Assembly (NCBI GenBank): GCA_027627225.1
Contig: CM051033.1
Span: 45,654,016 to 45,718,015 of the forward strand
DNA: 64,000 nucleotides
Origin: Congeria kusceri
Taxonomy: Eukaryota; Mollusca; Bivalvia; Myida; Dreissenidae
Direction of reading: 5' to 3'
The position numbers and the translations under genes were made by a program. The first letter of the stretch is position 1, and the number at the start of each line of letters is the position of its first letter. The notes below the pieces were generated by a model. That model ran no database searches. It saw nothing but the letters and a program-made list of their open reading frames with translations, and had not been told where the DNA came from. Shown piece after piece: positions 26,813 through 37,856 of the stretch.

Positions 26813-27806
26813 TAGATGTGTCACAGACACGGATGCCCCCACGACATGTGTTTGGAAACAGACAAAAGACTTATTTTTGCCTGAACAATTTTTTTTTCCA
26901 AATATATTCGATAGTAGAACAAATGACACAGAGCCGTAATTCTGCCAAAATTGATCGCAGCCAAAATTGCTTCCTTTACGATCACCTAAACATTAATGAC
27001 CTTCAGCTGTGACAGTTTGAAAGCCATCCGCCAAGCAGTTGAAGAGGAGATGAGTCCACAAAATATCGGGAAGTGTATATGCTATAATGGAAAAGTGGCA
27101 AAGGGCCATAATTCTGCCATAATTTGTCGCTGCCGAATTTCCGTCATTAATGATTACCTACACATTAAAGCCCTTCAGCTGTGAAGGATTGAGCAAATTC
27201 GTTTAAGCTGTCAAGGAGAAGTTGAGTCGTCAGTCTAAGAAAAACCCTACAGTAGAAATGTAGCCAAGGGCCATAAGTCTGCCGAAATTGGTCGCAATCG
27301 AAATTCATTCCTTTCAGATCACCTACACATGACGGTTCTTTAGCTTTGAAAGTTTGAGCAAAATCAGCGCAGCACTTAAAAAAGAGTTTAGTCCACAAAA
27401 TTTCAAGAAGTACTATAGTGATAAAAATGACAAATACCCATAAACCTGCCAAAATTCGACGCAGCCTCAATGTCTTCTTTTACGATCACCTACACATTAA
27501 GTTTCTTCAGCTGTGAACGTGTGAGTTAAATTCGCCCAGCGGTTGAAGAGGAATTGATAATTATATATTCGTGTTGGAAAATATTCAAAGGACCACAATT
27601 CTACCTAAATTGGTCACAGCAAAAATTCCATCCCTCACGATCACCCACACATTAAGAGTCTTCATCTGTGAAAGTTTTAGCGAAATCCGCCCAGCAGTAA
27701 AAGAGGACTTGAATCCATACAATTCCAAAACGTGCATACGTCCGTACGTACGGTCCGACGGACCGCCAAGAGCAATGCCTAATGCCTCCTATTTTGTGGG
27801 GGTATA
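26813..27806 (-). repeat. Minisatellite-bearing inserted element in reverse
   Basis: It starts with GATGTGTCACAGACACGG and GGATGCCCCCACGAC, contains five reverse minisatellite copies (about 26,890-27,720), the palindromic tract CCGTACGTACGGTCCGACGG at about 27,742-27,761, and ends TTTTGTGGGGGTATA near 27,803. It is colinear with 18,651-19,640. Confidence 0.75.
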
Positions 27807-28353
27807 CAACGGAAGGTAGAAGCAACAAACGAACACAGTAGGCACTACATTTCGACATAATGCTGGAAATGTGACACTACCAACAATGCAGTATCAAAAG
27901 GTGAGGAATAAGCTAAAGATAGCTGTGACAGAAATCGAAAAACGCACTTAAGAAGGTGAGCTATAAAGACACCATAACGGTATCTTTATTCCGGAGAATT
28001 TATGGTTAATTACTATCAATTAAACTGTATAATTTGACAAAAGATGCATGCAACTCGCCATAATACTGAAAGTAAGACAATGAGAGCACCCGAATGCTGG
28101 AAATGAAGCCAAATAAATTTGTTTGGGGAGAACAAATATAGAACGCTAAATAATGGATTGTTTTGTTAAAATAATTTTGCTATGATCATTAATATATTTT
28201 AACATACATGTATGATTGTAAATTTGATTATTACAAACACTCTTACTTTATTTGATTTTCCCCCAATTCTCGTTTGTTGAGCTCTAGTGTATTAGCACCA
28301 TGCTGTGGTCAAAGTTTGGTAACGCGAATCAGCTGAGATAAATGGATAATCAC
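27807..28353 (-). repeat. End of beta in reverse, before the MITE
   Basis: Reverse complement of about 18,110-18,650. It holds the monomer head near 27,890, TTTGTTTGGGGAGAACAAAT near 28,118 and GGATAATCAC at 28,344-28,353, immediately before the TTAA target of the inserted MITE. Confidence 0.7.
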
Positions 28354-28357
28354 TTAA

Positions 28358-29574
28358 AGACGTTCGCAACAGAAAGAAAATGATTGGGTTAATTTCTCCT
28401 TTTGCTTCATTATTTCTTTATTGTTTATAGGTTATAATATACTTATTTCAATCAATAAATATAAATCTGTGTAAGTCATTAAGTTCCTGTCAATCGTTAA
28501 AAGTTCATAAAGCCTTATAATTATCAAAACCACACGTAAACAATGTATTGCCAAACATATTAGTTATAAAAGATCCATTAAATATCTTCATTCTATTTTG
28601 ACAATTGATACGTTGTTTACGTAAACACGAAAGGTGAATAAGGCTACACAGGTACCCTATTTAAAGTCCAATATTTCCCGAACAAGTTCGGTGACCCATT
28701 CTTTTTATTTATGTTTTGATGTAAGTATACATTGGTGCATGTATGTGCGAAAATATAATAAATTCTGTCGTTTGGAACAAAATATATTGATGCATCATAA
28801 ATTACGTTTTCTAGGTATTATTAGTACCCATTTGACCTATGTAAATGTCCAGCCAAATTCATTATTTAAACAGTAAATATAGGTAAAGCGTTTTTTATTA
28901 TCAAAATACACCTGTATATTGCCAAATAAGACATGTGGAAACATATCAGTTGAAAGAACCATAACCTTGTTTGAAAAAAGCTCTCCTACATGTACATTGA
29001 TAAAAAAATCCAAACTGAAAAAGTTGCTTCGACAGGTACCGTATTCAAAACCCAATATTTCCGAACAAAGGCCGGTGACACCTATTTTTTAACACTGTTT
29101 TAGTTTCAGTATACAATGACACATGTATATGGAAATTTAAACAAAATCTGTCGTTTGGAACAAAAGATATTCGAATATTTGATAATCAATTGATGTTTTC
29201 AAAGGCATATTAAATGCATAATTAACCTCATAAAGTGTCCATTAAAGGTCATTTTTAAATGGTAACTATAGCTAAAGCGCGTTTTATCATTAAAGTGCAC
29301 TTGTATATTGCCAAACGAAAGATTAAAACAAAGATGCATTAAAAAATCTCCGTCCTTGTTTGAATATGAACGCTTTATATAAGTGAACATTGCAAGTCAC
29401 ATAAGGTGAAAAAAGGGCTTAGATAGGTAGCGTATGTAAACCCCAATATTTCGGGAACAAGGCATGTGACCCCTATTTTTTAAGACTGTTTTAGTTTTAG
29501 GATGCATTGACACATGTTTATGCACATTAAAAAAAAAAAAAACTGTCGTTGGAAAAAAATTGTTTCGAACGTCT
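28358..29574. mobile_element. Non-autonomous TTAA-flanked DNA transposon (MITE-like), 1,217 bp
   Basis: The element begins AGACGTTCGCAACA and ends with the complement of AGACGTTCGAAACA, so the terminal inverted repeats match at 13 of 14 positions. TTAA lies directly outside both ends (28,354-28,357 and 29,575-29,578). The mirror position in the left arm (about 18,106) has no insertion, which gives an empty site. The body is mainly a tandem repeat of about 385 bp. No transposase is encoded. TTAA duplication is typical of piggyBac-type elements, but the termini do not begin with the usual CCC, so the superfamily is left open. Confidence 0.8.
28540..29560. repeat. Tandem repeat of about 385 bp inside the MITE
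   Basis: The phrase CAGGTACC...CCAATATTTC starts at 28,648 and 29,032 and, as ATAGGTAGCG, at 29,423, giving spacings of 384 and 391 bp. Each copy also has TGTCGTTTGGAACAAAA and TGTATATTGCCAAA. A partial copy precedes the first (GTATTGCCAAACAT near 28,543). The last copy runs into the right terminal inverted repeat, so the terminus seems to have arisen within the repeat. Confidence 0.7.
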
Positions 29575-29578
29575 TTAA

Positions 29579-30915
29579 GTTTGACTTGCTGCATTTATCG
29601 CATTGTATATTGCACTCTTCTTAAATGCATTACAAAACACACTTGCATATTGTTTAAATCTTTGTTAACCTGTAGGTGGACTAAAATATTTAATAAAGTT
29701 AACGGTCATCAATTTTAGCAGTAAATAATGACTACATGTAACATTGTTAGTTTAATATTGCTAGCACCATAAATACATAGCAACACACATGTTCAGTAAG
29801 TTATTATATTATTAATAACAACCATTACTACCGTTAAAGTGAATCTATAGCTATTACAACTATAAGAACAATGATAAAACTTCACAGATGAATATGACAT
29901 GTACTAACTAATTAGTCCGATATCCTGCAACTGTTTAGAACAACTGATCCTGTCTCATTTTCCATTAATGTTGTTTCAGAGTCTGATATAAAAAATATGG
30001 AAAAAAGTTTAAGTCTGATGCAGTTAAATAGTAAGCTACCATAGAATAAATAAAATTAAGCATTAAAGTATAACATTATGCCGTCACATTACGGTTATTC
30101 ACATTTATTATCTAACTAAATTAAGTTCATGTTTAATATGAATACTTAACATTTAATTTGTCCCTAGATGTGGGTTAAAGTATACTATTATGCCTTCAAA
30201 ATGAGGCACACGAAAGTAACGCAATACTTGAAATACAACACGATGGAATCCGTTTTAATATAATAAATGCATACGTATTACGCTATCGAAGACATCATAA
30301 TATATTGAAACAAAACGTAAACGCCCTTTCGCTTGAAAGCTACAATGACTTTTTAGAAGAGCACTCTTATACTTACTCAGATACATATTATTTCACTCTT
30401 TTAAGAAAACCGCATTGAAACATGCAATTACATCTATCAAATAGGCAATTGTGGCTCAATTATATTATATTATATACTACAATATAGAGCATAGAACACA
30501 CTTTAGACACCACACTGATGCATTATAATAAACAACTTTAATTTCGACAGCCAGCAAGCGAACACAATCAGAACAACACTGAGACACATTCATTTGAAAC
30601 AAACCCAATGCATATACGTATTGTTTTCCAAAAATAAACGTGCCCTATACTTTACTACAATATTAAAAGCAAATATTTAAAACTACCTATATGATGGTTA
30701 CTTTTGAGAAGTAATATTGCTAGCATTATAAATACATTGCAACATACATGTATGCTTGCTAATTACATTTTACTAACAACCTTTCTTTATTCGACCTCCC
30801 CTAATTCTGATGTATTGAACGCTAGAGTATTTGCACCAAGCTGCTGTAACAGTTTGCTGCCTCGTATCATTTGAAATAATTAGATTATCACTCAAATCTT
30901 ACTGACTGCATTTAT
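29579..30915 (-). repeat. Outer part of the right palindrome arm
   Basis: Reverse copy of about 16,753-18,106. It contains beta, the beta/alpha junction of the recombinant copy near 30,560-30,690, and ends at GACTGCATTTATC (30,915). It is more diverged from its partner than the centre is. Homology stops at 30,915 and a different repeat begins. Confidence 0.7.
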
Positions 30916-31375
30916 CGTTCCCAATGCACCCATATTACCCAACCTTACTTTGACCTTGACCTTGACCTAATATCACTTAGAATAATTCAAATGGGCTGTT
31001 TCTTGGTTAACTAGATTTTACCGTTTCGTCTAGCACCAACACCGCTTACTACAACACTTGGATATTTACACAGGTTTTACGTATGACCGTTCCCAATCCA
31101 CCCATATCACCCAACCTTGCTTTGACCTTGACCTAATTTGGACTAAGAAATTTGCTACCCAACACCAACCGGGCGCATGTGTGTTTATCAAACGCAGAAT
31201 CTTGTTCATTCAATCTTCGCCAATCTTGCACAGTTTGTCTATTACCATGAGATTACAGTTGAAGTCGAATATAAGCAAGATCGGACCAGAAACACCAGAG
31301 TTATTGCCCTTTGTTGTGAAAAAAATATGCAAAAATGGACATTATTCAGGATAGATACTTGACCTTATAGCACAG
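30916..31375 (+). repeat. Mixed bivalve-type tandem repeats
   Basis: The phrase TTCCCAATSCACCCATATYACC occurs twice (about 30,919 and 31,090), each followed by runs of TTTGACCTTGACCTAAT. From about 31,190 comes one copy of a repeat of about 160 bp (CAATCTTGCACAGTTTGTC, ATATAAGCAAGATCG, TTATTGCCCTTTGTT) that forms an array at 33,770-35,038. Reading frames here are made of this repeat and are not genes. Confidence 0.6.
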
Positions 31376-31709
31376 CCATCGCAATTATCGCATTGCAACC
31401 TAGTTCTCCAAAACTGTTTGCAAAAAAAGACATCAAAATCAACTGTCTCTGCATTGTCCATGAATTAATGAACAAGTGTCAGGTAAGAATATCGAAGATA
31501 ATGATTTGAGAACCATTGGCAAAAAAATTGCACATCTACTACCCAACTCGTACTTTAGTTAGCCCATTGCACTAACCGATGTTTTAAATCAAAATTGATA
31601 CTATCCCCCTCTTCGTATTGTTCAGATACCTTAATTTTCAAACCTGTCATAACAGTATGGTCTTCATCTGTACCAGTTCTCAGGTGAGCGCTTTGCGCCA
31701 TCATGGCCC
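31376..31709. other. No gene recognised
   Basis: AT-rich sequence between the tandem repeats and the LINE fragment. The last 50 bases may be an unrecognisable part of the LINE. Confidence 0.4.
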
Positions 31710-32665
31710 TCTATTTTCGAAAGCTGAGTATATTAAAATAGTTCATAGAAGATTTGTTAAAAGAATACTAGGGATTAAACTGATTTCTTCTAATTCAGTA
31801 GTCTATGGTGAGCTTGGACGCTTCCCTTTATACGTATATAACTCGTTATGTAAGAATTTAAAAATATTGTATAAAGCTATACACTGTTAAACAAAACAAA
31901 TTGCATGTTGTTATAACGAATCAAAAAAGAAACTTTTGTCAAGTTTGAATGCATATAACTTTTTAGCATTTAAATAGATTTGACTGAACACTTCTGTATG
32001 TTGCATAAGTTTGACTTATGAATCTACTAAAATTAATTGGTCCATTTTGCAAAGCAAAACGATTTTACAATAACCACTTGTGTTTATGTGTGTTCAATAT
32101 ATATGCGATATGATGCAGAAAATATTATGATTGGTTATCGAGGGTGCTAGACTGGCTTCATAATACTGGCCTTGATGATGTATGGATATATCCAGAATCA
32201 GTTAATATTAATGTATGTATACGGTCCAACATACCCATTTTTAAAACCAGACTAATTGACATGTACATAGTTTAAAGAAACATGATGTAAATGTAAAGAG
32301 TTCACTGACATTATATAAAGAGTTTAACACGATTTGAATTAGCAGATTATTTAGACAAAGTTTAAAGCTGTAAGTTTAGTATTTTTTTATCAAAACTCAG
32401 ACTCTCATCGCATATGTTAAAAATCTATTATGGCAGACAAGCAAATATTTTATATATGTCATGCAACACTAATGATAGACGACGACGAGACTTGTTGCTT
32501 TAAATAGGCACAATTTATTTGATGACCTGAAACAACTATAAATATTGTATAATGTTCCCTTTCGCATTGCCATGTATAGGCAAATTTATGATAATTTTGT
32601 ATATGTAACGATGAACTGTAATTGTACATGTTATATCAATAAACGTGCTGTTTTGTTCTGTTCAA
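31710..32665 (+). pseudogene. LINE (non-LTR retrotransposon) 3' end fragment
   Basis: The plus-strand frame at about 31,715-31,850 reads IKIVHRRFVKRILGIK and then VVYGELGRFPLYV, the block that follows the reverse transcriptase core in many animal LINEs. Further on, in other frames because of decay, come W.HNTGLDDVWIY (about 32,150-32,200), KLRLSSHMLKIYYGRQA (about 32,390-32,445) and a trace of the cysteine motif. AATAAA near 32,638-32,643 suits the 3' end. Start and catalytic part are missing. I cannot assign the clade. It is a decayed 5'-truncated copy, as expected from target-primed reverse transcription. Confidence 0.7.
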
Positions 32666-33599
32666 CACCCGGCTTTTCTAACGATGATGTCACAATGGCG
32701 TTTTAAGACTGTTCGGCCAATCTTATTAAAATCAAATCCTAACATTGTTAGGATCTGAAGACATCGTATAACAGGTCACGTTCACATGACCTTCCGAACA
32801 ATAAAACATCAGTCCTGCTGCGTCCAATGAACTTGCCTTTTGCACAGCAATCTTTGGCCACAATTTTTGAAAAGTGATGCATTTCCAGCTGATTCTGGAG
32901 AAAAAAATCATTAAAAGTTAATTTTCACGGGGAAAATAATGGATATAGTTGTACCTAAGGCGACTAAACATCCAAAGTTCACGTTAATTTCGTGCATAGT
33001 ATTTGTGGTTTATATATGAAGTTATACCGCAATATTTTGAAGGCAACAGTTTGATTGGCTCATAAAAAGGTCAACGGAACGTGATCCCTAATGCGAAGTC
33101 ATCAGATCCTGTCAGCTGTTAATATAGTAGCGTCAGACTGGAGATGATTTTAATGAGATTGACTGTTTGGCATAACCAAACATTTAAAATGTTACGTATG
33201 TTCAATTTTACTCGATTCAAAGCATTATTTCATACCTATTGCTTTTATTATATTATCAGTAAGACACGCACAAACAAAGTGGTAACGAATTGATCGACAT
33301 GGTTACGAAATAACCGACAATGAATGGTTACAAAATCGCTGTGTTAACGAAATAGCCGAAAACCGCTGAAGACTACTCTTTTTCTTTGCAGGCTACCAGT
33401 TAGTAAATCAAAACCTGAAAGGGCCCTTTTAATTATTTAAGATAATGTATGGCATGTGTAATATAATGTGTATCTCATGTTATTTATTACAATTACGGTT
33501 TCTAAAAAAAAAACACGTCAAACTAATGACACCCCTATTTTTCGCTATTCACAATCTCCATGTTAAAGTGATTAAGATAATGCAGATACCGAAGTTTAT
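32666..33599. other. No gene recognised
   Basis: AT-rich, apparently single-copy sequence. It includes a small perfect palindrome, ATCCTAACATTGTTAGGAT, at about 32,736-32,754. No splice-consistent coding stretch was found. Confidence 0.5.
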
Positions 33600-33769
33600 T
33601 TGACAACCAGTTACTGCAATGTATCAGTTTTAAACTGTAGTATGGAAAATCGAGAACATGCATACTTAGACTCAATAGGCTTCAAATCACTAACAATCAT
33701 AGTCTGGTACCCTGCCGCACGGTTCAAAACACTAGTCCGTCTTCCGTGTGTCGTCAACAAATTGCTTCG

Positions 33770-34440
33770 TTCTCACGATAGAGACTTCACTTTTTATCCA
33801 ATCTTTGCCAATATTGCACAGTTGTGTATGACCATACAATCTTGGACGGGATTGTTATTGAGCCTAATCACACCAGTAACACTAGAGTTATTGCCCCTTT
33901 TTCATGCCAAAAAGTGCAAAAATGTCTTTTTCCAACATATAGACTTTATTTGCCATTTAATCTTAACCAAACTTTCACAGTTTGTGAATGACCATCAGAT
34001 CTCAGCAGACGCCAAATAAATCGGCCAGATCGTGTTTCAAACACAGGAGATATTGCCCAGTTTTCATCAATCTTGCACAGTTTGTCTGTGGACATCAGAT
34101 TACAAGTCAAATTGAATATAAGCAAGATCGAGCCAGAAATACCGGAGGTATTGCCCTTTGTTTTTGGAAAATTATATAAAAATGGACATTATTCAGGATA
34201 GAGGCTTCATTTTTTCGTCCAATTTTTACCAAGATCTGACGAGAAACACCAGAGTTATTGCCCTTTGTTTGTGAAAAAATGAGCAAAAATTGACATTATT
34301 CGGGATAGAGACTTTATTGTTCATCCAGTTGTCATTAATCTTGAACAGTTTGCTATGGCCATAAGATTACAGGTTAAGTTGAATATAAGCAACATAGAGC
34401 CAGAAAAACCAGAGTTACTGCCATTTGTTTAATCCTTTCT
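33770..34440 (+). repeat. Minisatellite array, roughly 150-165 bp period, first part
   Basis: Copies of the phrase CACAGTTTGTSTATGACC recur near 33,820, 33,980, 34,075 and 34,345, with GCCAGAAACACCAGAGTTAT and TTGCCCTTTGTTTGTG between them. Spacing is irregular because of deletions, for example near 34,240. The same repeat occurs once at about 31,200. Open frames across it change with each indel. Confidence 0.75.
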
Positions 34441-34473
34441 GTGAATTTAAATCACTGATCGCGACATTGAAAC

Positions 34474-34600
34474 ATGAGCCATGTCGTGGGAAAACCGGGC
34501 TTAATGCATGTGCGTACAGTGTCATCCCAGAAAACCTGTGCAGCCTGAAAGGGCTAATCCGGGACGGCACTTTCCGCTTTTATGGTATTTTCTGTTTCAC
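34474..34600 (+). mobile_element. Fragment of a palindromic bivalve MITE/SINE-like repeat
   Basis: GAGCCATGTCGTGGGAAAAC, TTAATGCATGTGCGTA, GTGTCATCCCAG, GGGACGGCACTTTCCGC and TTATGGTATTTTCTGTTTCA follow in order. This is the left half of a palindromic interspersed repeat I remember as very common in bivalve genomes. The inner part (GTGTCATCCC against GGGACGGCAC) forms an imperfect hairpin. It interrupts the minisatellite array. The family match is from memory. Confidence 0.55.
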
Positions 34601-34609
34601 ATGATTTAT

Positions 34610-35038
34610 TATTACCCTTTTGGAAAAAAAATATAGAAAAATGAGCATTATTCAGAATAGAGACTTCATTTTTCATCCAATCTTCACCAATCTTGCACGG
34701 TTTGTCTATTACCATTAGATTACAGTTGAATACGAATATAAGCAAGATGGGGTCATAAACACCGGAGTAAGTGCCTTTTGTGAAAAAAATATGCAAAAAT
34801 GGTAATTATTCATAATTTTACATCCAATCTTCACCAATCTTGCAGACTTTGTCTATGACCATAATATTAAAGGTGACGTCCAATATAAGCAAAATCGGGC
34901 CAGAAACACCAGTTTATTGTCCTTTGTTTGTGAAAAATATACAAAAATTGACATTATTCAGGACAGAGACTCTTTTTTTTTCCAGTCTTCACCAATCATG
35001 GACAGTTTGTCTATGAACGCACCGGTGAAGTCGAATAT
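34610..35038 (+). repeat. Minisatellite array, roughly 150-165 bp period, second part
   Basis: Further copies start near 34,674, 34,820 and 34,981 (CAATCTTCACCAATCTTGC). The array breaks at 35,038 inside the phrase GAATATAA, where the retrotransposon fragment begins. Confidence 0.75.
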
Positions 35039-35497
35039 AAGCATGCTTTTCTCATGTTCAATCGCCAATTGAAAGCAAAATTACCAAAACTGCCAGTTCA
35101 AAATGATGACTGCGAAATTCGTGATAAGGATAGTCGTGCGAAGACAAGAAACAAACTATATGCAGACAAAAGGCGACGAACACAGCCAAGTAAACTTCAT
35201 GTTGGAGATCGAGTTTTGCTAAAACGAGAACAGAAAAACAAATTCGAAACTACGTTCTATCCGGTACTTGGAATTGTAATAGCAAGGAAAGGTTCAATGT
35301 TGACAGTTTTACACAAGGGAAAACACGTATACCGTGACGTATCGAAGATGAAAATGGTGTTCAACCCGCAGACTCAGGTTCAGAAAAAAGACATACAAGT
35401 CATCCAGATAAACAACAACGTCCGACAGATAAACAACAACAACCAAAACAACGTCCGCATAGAATGAGACGTCCGCCTAAGCGTTTATATGATGAGT
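35039..35497 (+). pseudogene. Ty3/gypsy pol C-terminus (end of integrase)
   Basis: From about 35,039 the frame reads HAFLMFNRQLKAKLP, the usual LMFGR.LRTKLP block near the end of the integrase core. Then come AKTRNKLYADKRRR and LHVGDRVLLKREQKNK, and then TTFYPVLGIVIARKGSM, which corresponds to the GPY/F module. This C-terminal segment follows the catalytic core in Ty3/gypsy integrases. The frame changes near 35,390, at a run of six A, after which RRPPKRLYDE and a stop at 35,495-35,497 look like the natural end. Everything upstream (gag, protease, RT, RNase H, integrase core) is absent. It is a remnant, inactive on its own. Confidence 0.85.
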
Positions 35498-36111
35498 GAC
35501 AGATAATTATATTGTATATTTAAGTGAAAAATAATACATCATGTGTGATTTAGTGAAGAGCCATAATAATGCTCTTATACAATCAGTAAACACAGTGGAT
35601 ATACGTTGTGTATGATTATTGACCATTTGTGCTGATATACTAATATTTCTACTTCGAGAAATATTGATATCTATATTTTTCTCATGGGAAGAATTCGTGA
35701 AATATAATACTCATGTCAACAGTGTTTCTCACTCTAGAAACAATACAGCGATATTGTGATAACAATTCTCATATTCAGATGGTTGGTTGAAATAATTGTT
35801 TTGTTAATCACATAATATCAATTATAGTTGACAATGATCACTAAGCAATGTGAAAAAGTTCTTCTCAAGTGACTATGTGATGTTTACCAGACCCGAGAAG
35901 CTAGAACATGGTGATAACAGGACATTATATCTGCGAAAGAGAATAAATTAATGGGAAGATTAACCTAGTGTCCGAATTATAGACTTGTAGCAGAAAATCT
36001 TTCTTATGTTGAAATCTTGCTTATGTTGTTCAAACTATGATCAATTAAGTATTAACACAGAATATTTTTCTATTGTTAATTAATGAGTTCTAATCTAAAG
36101 GTAAAGGAGGT

Positions 36112-36291
36112 TGTAGTAAGCAAGTACACCTCTGTAGTACAATATTACCTCTGTATGCGTGGCGTGGTTTATAACTGAACGTATCTTGGTATTAGAGATA
36201 GTGTTGTATGTGACGCTGAATGCTACGGACAGTAAATAAAGAGTATAACCATACTTCGGGTCTGTGTTGTTCATACGTCCGTCTGTTAACA
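36112..36291 (+). mobile_element. Putative 3' LTR of the Ty3/gypsy remnant, 180 bp
   Basis: A purine tract, AAAGGTAAAGGAGG (36,097-36,110), looks like a polypurine tract. The sequence after it begins TGTAGTAAGC at 36,112 and can be closed with GTCTGTTAACA at 36,291, giving TG..CA ends. An AATAAA signal lies near 36,235. The LTR would be 180 bp, short, in the range known for Steamer-type bivalve elements. There is no second LTR in the window, so the ends rest on the tract and the TG/CA rule only. About 600 bp of non-coding sequence separate it from the pol end. Confidence 0.5.
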
Positions 36292-37129
36292 ATAATAAAT
36301 ACAATCACACAAAACAGTGATTATTACAATTGCCTGTATACATATTCACTAAGACTAAAATGCATGTGGCGTTTACTGATTCGCGGTAGCTATGCTTACA
36401 ACCTGATTTCCACAAAAATAGCCAGGGGTATTTATCAACAAAAGCACTTAAGGTTTAGTATCTCCGATTCTGATGCGTCTGCCATAGTCTATTTATAGAA
36501 AGATATAACCTCTATTTATAAATTCAATAACATCTTCAGGAGTTAAGCTAGTTGAGGGAAAAATGTAATTCTAAATAATTCCAAATTACACAACCGTAAT
36601 TCATATTAACATGTACGGTTAGATGATAAAAATAAATTCCCTATTCGGTATTAATGTTCTTGTCTATGACCAAGTTTTCTGGATGCTTGTTGCAAGTATT
36701 TTAACACACTTGACATCGGCTGCTAGCCTGCAACACTGCAAGATATTTATTATTGAATGAGTCACTTCTGTTGAACCGGTAATTGGAACATGTCGCTTAC
36801 TCTATTTGCAGTGTGCTAAACAGGCTTCTCGCTCTGTATCGTTATTGAGCAGAATTGAATGCACGATTTTAGCTTGTATACGCTTTCAAAAATAATAATT
36901 TCTAGACGAAAAATAATCTTCAAGCAAATTATGCAAGATTGTATCTCTTAATTTGATTCAGGGACTTCATGCAAGTGTTTATAAAAATACAATGTAATAG
37001 ATTCTCAGTAGCGCGTCAGTTGAAATCAGTATTACACACTGATTAAAGTTGTCGAATGGAATATTATACAGTTGATTGAAAGTGTTCATCGATATTCAGA
37101 CATGGAATAACGATGTAAATGTTAACAAA
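36292..37129. other. No gene recognised
   Basis: AT-rich, apparently unique sequence. No repeat family or coding signature was recognised. Confidence 0.5.
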
Positions 37130-37856
37130 ATGGATAGTGATGACGAAAACCAGTTTTCACGAGACTCCAGAATTGTGTGTAGGCTTTGCAACATGCAGGC
37201 TTTATTTATGTACGGGTAACGTATTAAACAGTTAATTAAACCATGTTTCGTTGCATTATTAATTAACTTTACAATATTAAATGAGAATCTGGTCACTTTG
37301 TTCGCTTGATACAATGTAAACCTCGCCAATAAATTTCAAAACTCGGCCAATGCCGATATGGAAAAACGCGGCTAATACGAGATTAAACATTAAAAAACAT
37401 TGTTATTACTGCTGGCCTTGTAAAACTGAAAGATGCTGTATTCTATTTCTATCTGTATCGAAATAATAGTTTTAATACTTGTACTACTAAAACTAAACGA
37501 TGCTGCATGATATAAATAATTAATAAACTTGTCATGAATTAGTTGAATTAATATTGACCTTGTACATTGGGCTGAAGACAGTCGTTTTGGCCTGAGGCCG
37601 TATATTGGTCAAATATTGGACGGTCACGTGGCACGAATGTCTATAGCTGACTGGATGATATACATTTATATATAATAAGAAGCAATATTATCAAGTTTAA
37701 AGGTGGGCTATTGAACTGTATTCAAACAAATGTTTCCTTTTTAGCAAAAGTGCACTCATAATTAACATGTTTCGCCAACAGTATTTCTATGTCGGCGTTT
37801 TGATTATTTACATCATTTCTACTGAAAATATTTGGCACTTCTTGATTAACAGTTGA
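37130..37856 (+). CDS. Tentative two-exon small reading frame
   Basis: ATG at 37,130 opens 28 codons beginning MDSDDENQFSRDSR and containing VCRLCNMQ, up to TACGG followed by GTAACG at 37,216, a possible donor. A strong acceptor (CTTTTTAG) at 37,737-37,744 leads into 36 further codons starting KSALIINMF, rich in hydrophobic residues (YFYVGVLIIYII), and a TGA at 37,854-37,856. The two parts share reading phase across the 529 bp intron. I recognise no family. Phase agreement alone has a one-in-three chance, and AT-rich DNA readily yields such frames, so this is only a candidate. Confidence 0.2.

Larger units (their letters stand above)
16753..30915. repeat. Giant inverted repeat (palindrome), arms 6.2 and 7.6 kb
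   Basis: Positions 16,753-22,955 recur as reverse complement at 23,288-30,915. Examples: the CCCATATATGTATAGCCC region near 22,050 mirrors 24,370, the GTAC tract at 18,690-18,715 mirrors 27,735-27,765, and CTACCTATATGATGGTTAC at 30,684 mirrors 16,968. Both ends of homology fall in a beta monomer at ATAAATGCAGTC (about 16,754) and its complement (30,915). The right arm is longer because of a 1.2 kb insertion at 28,358. By eye the arms look more alike near the centre than at the outer ends. Confidence 0.85.

Noticed and set aside
33600..34019. Open frame of 139 codons
   Set aside because: Its second half is two copies of the minisatellite. The frame is lost in neighbouring copies.
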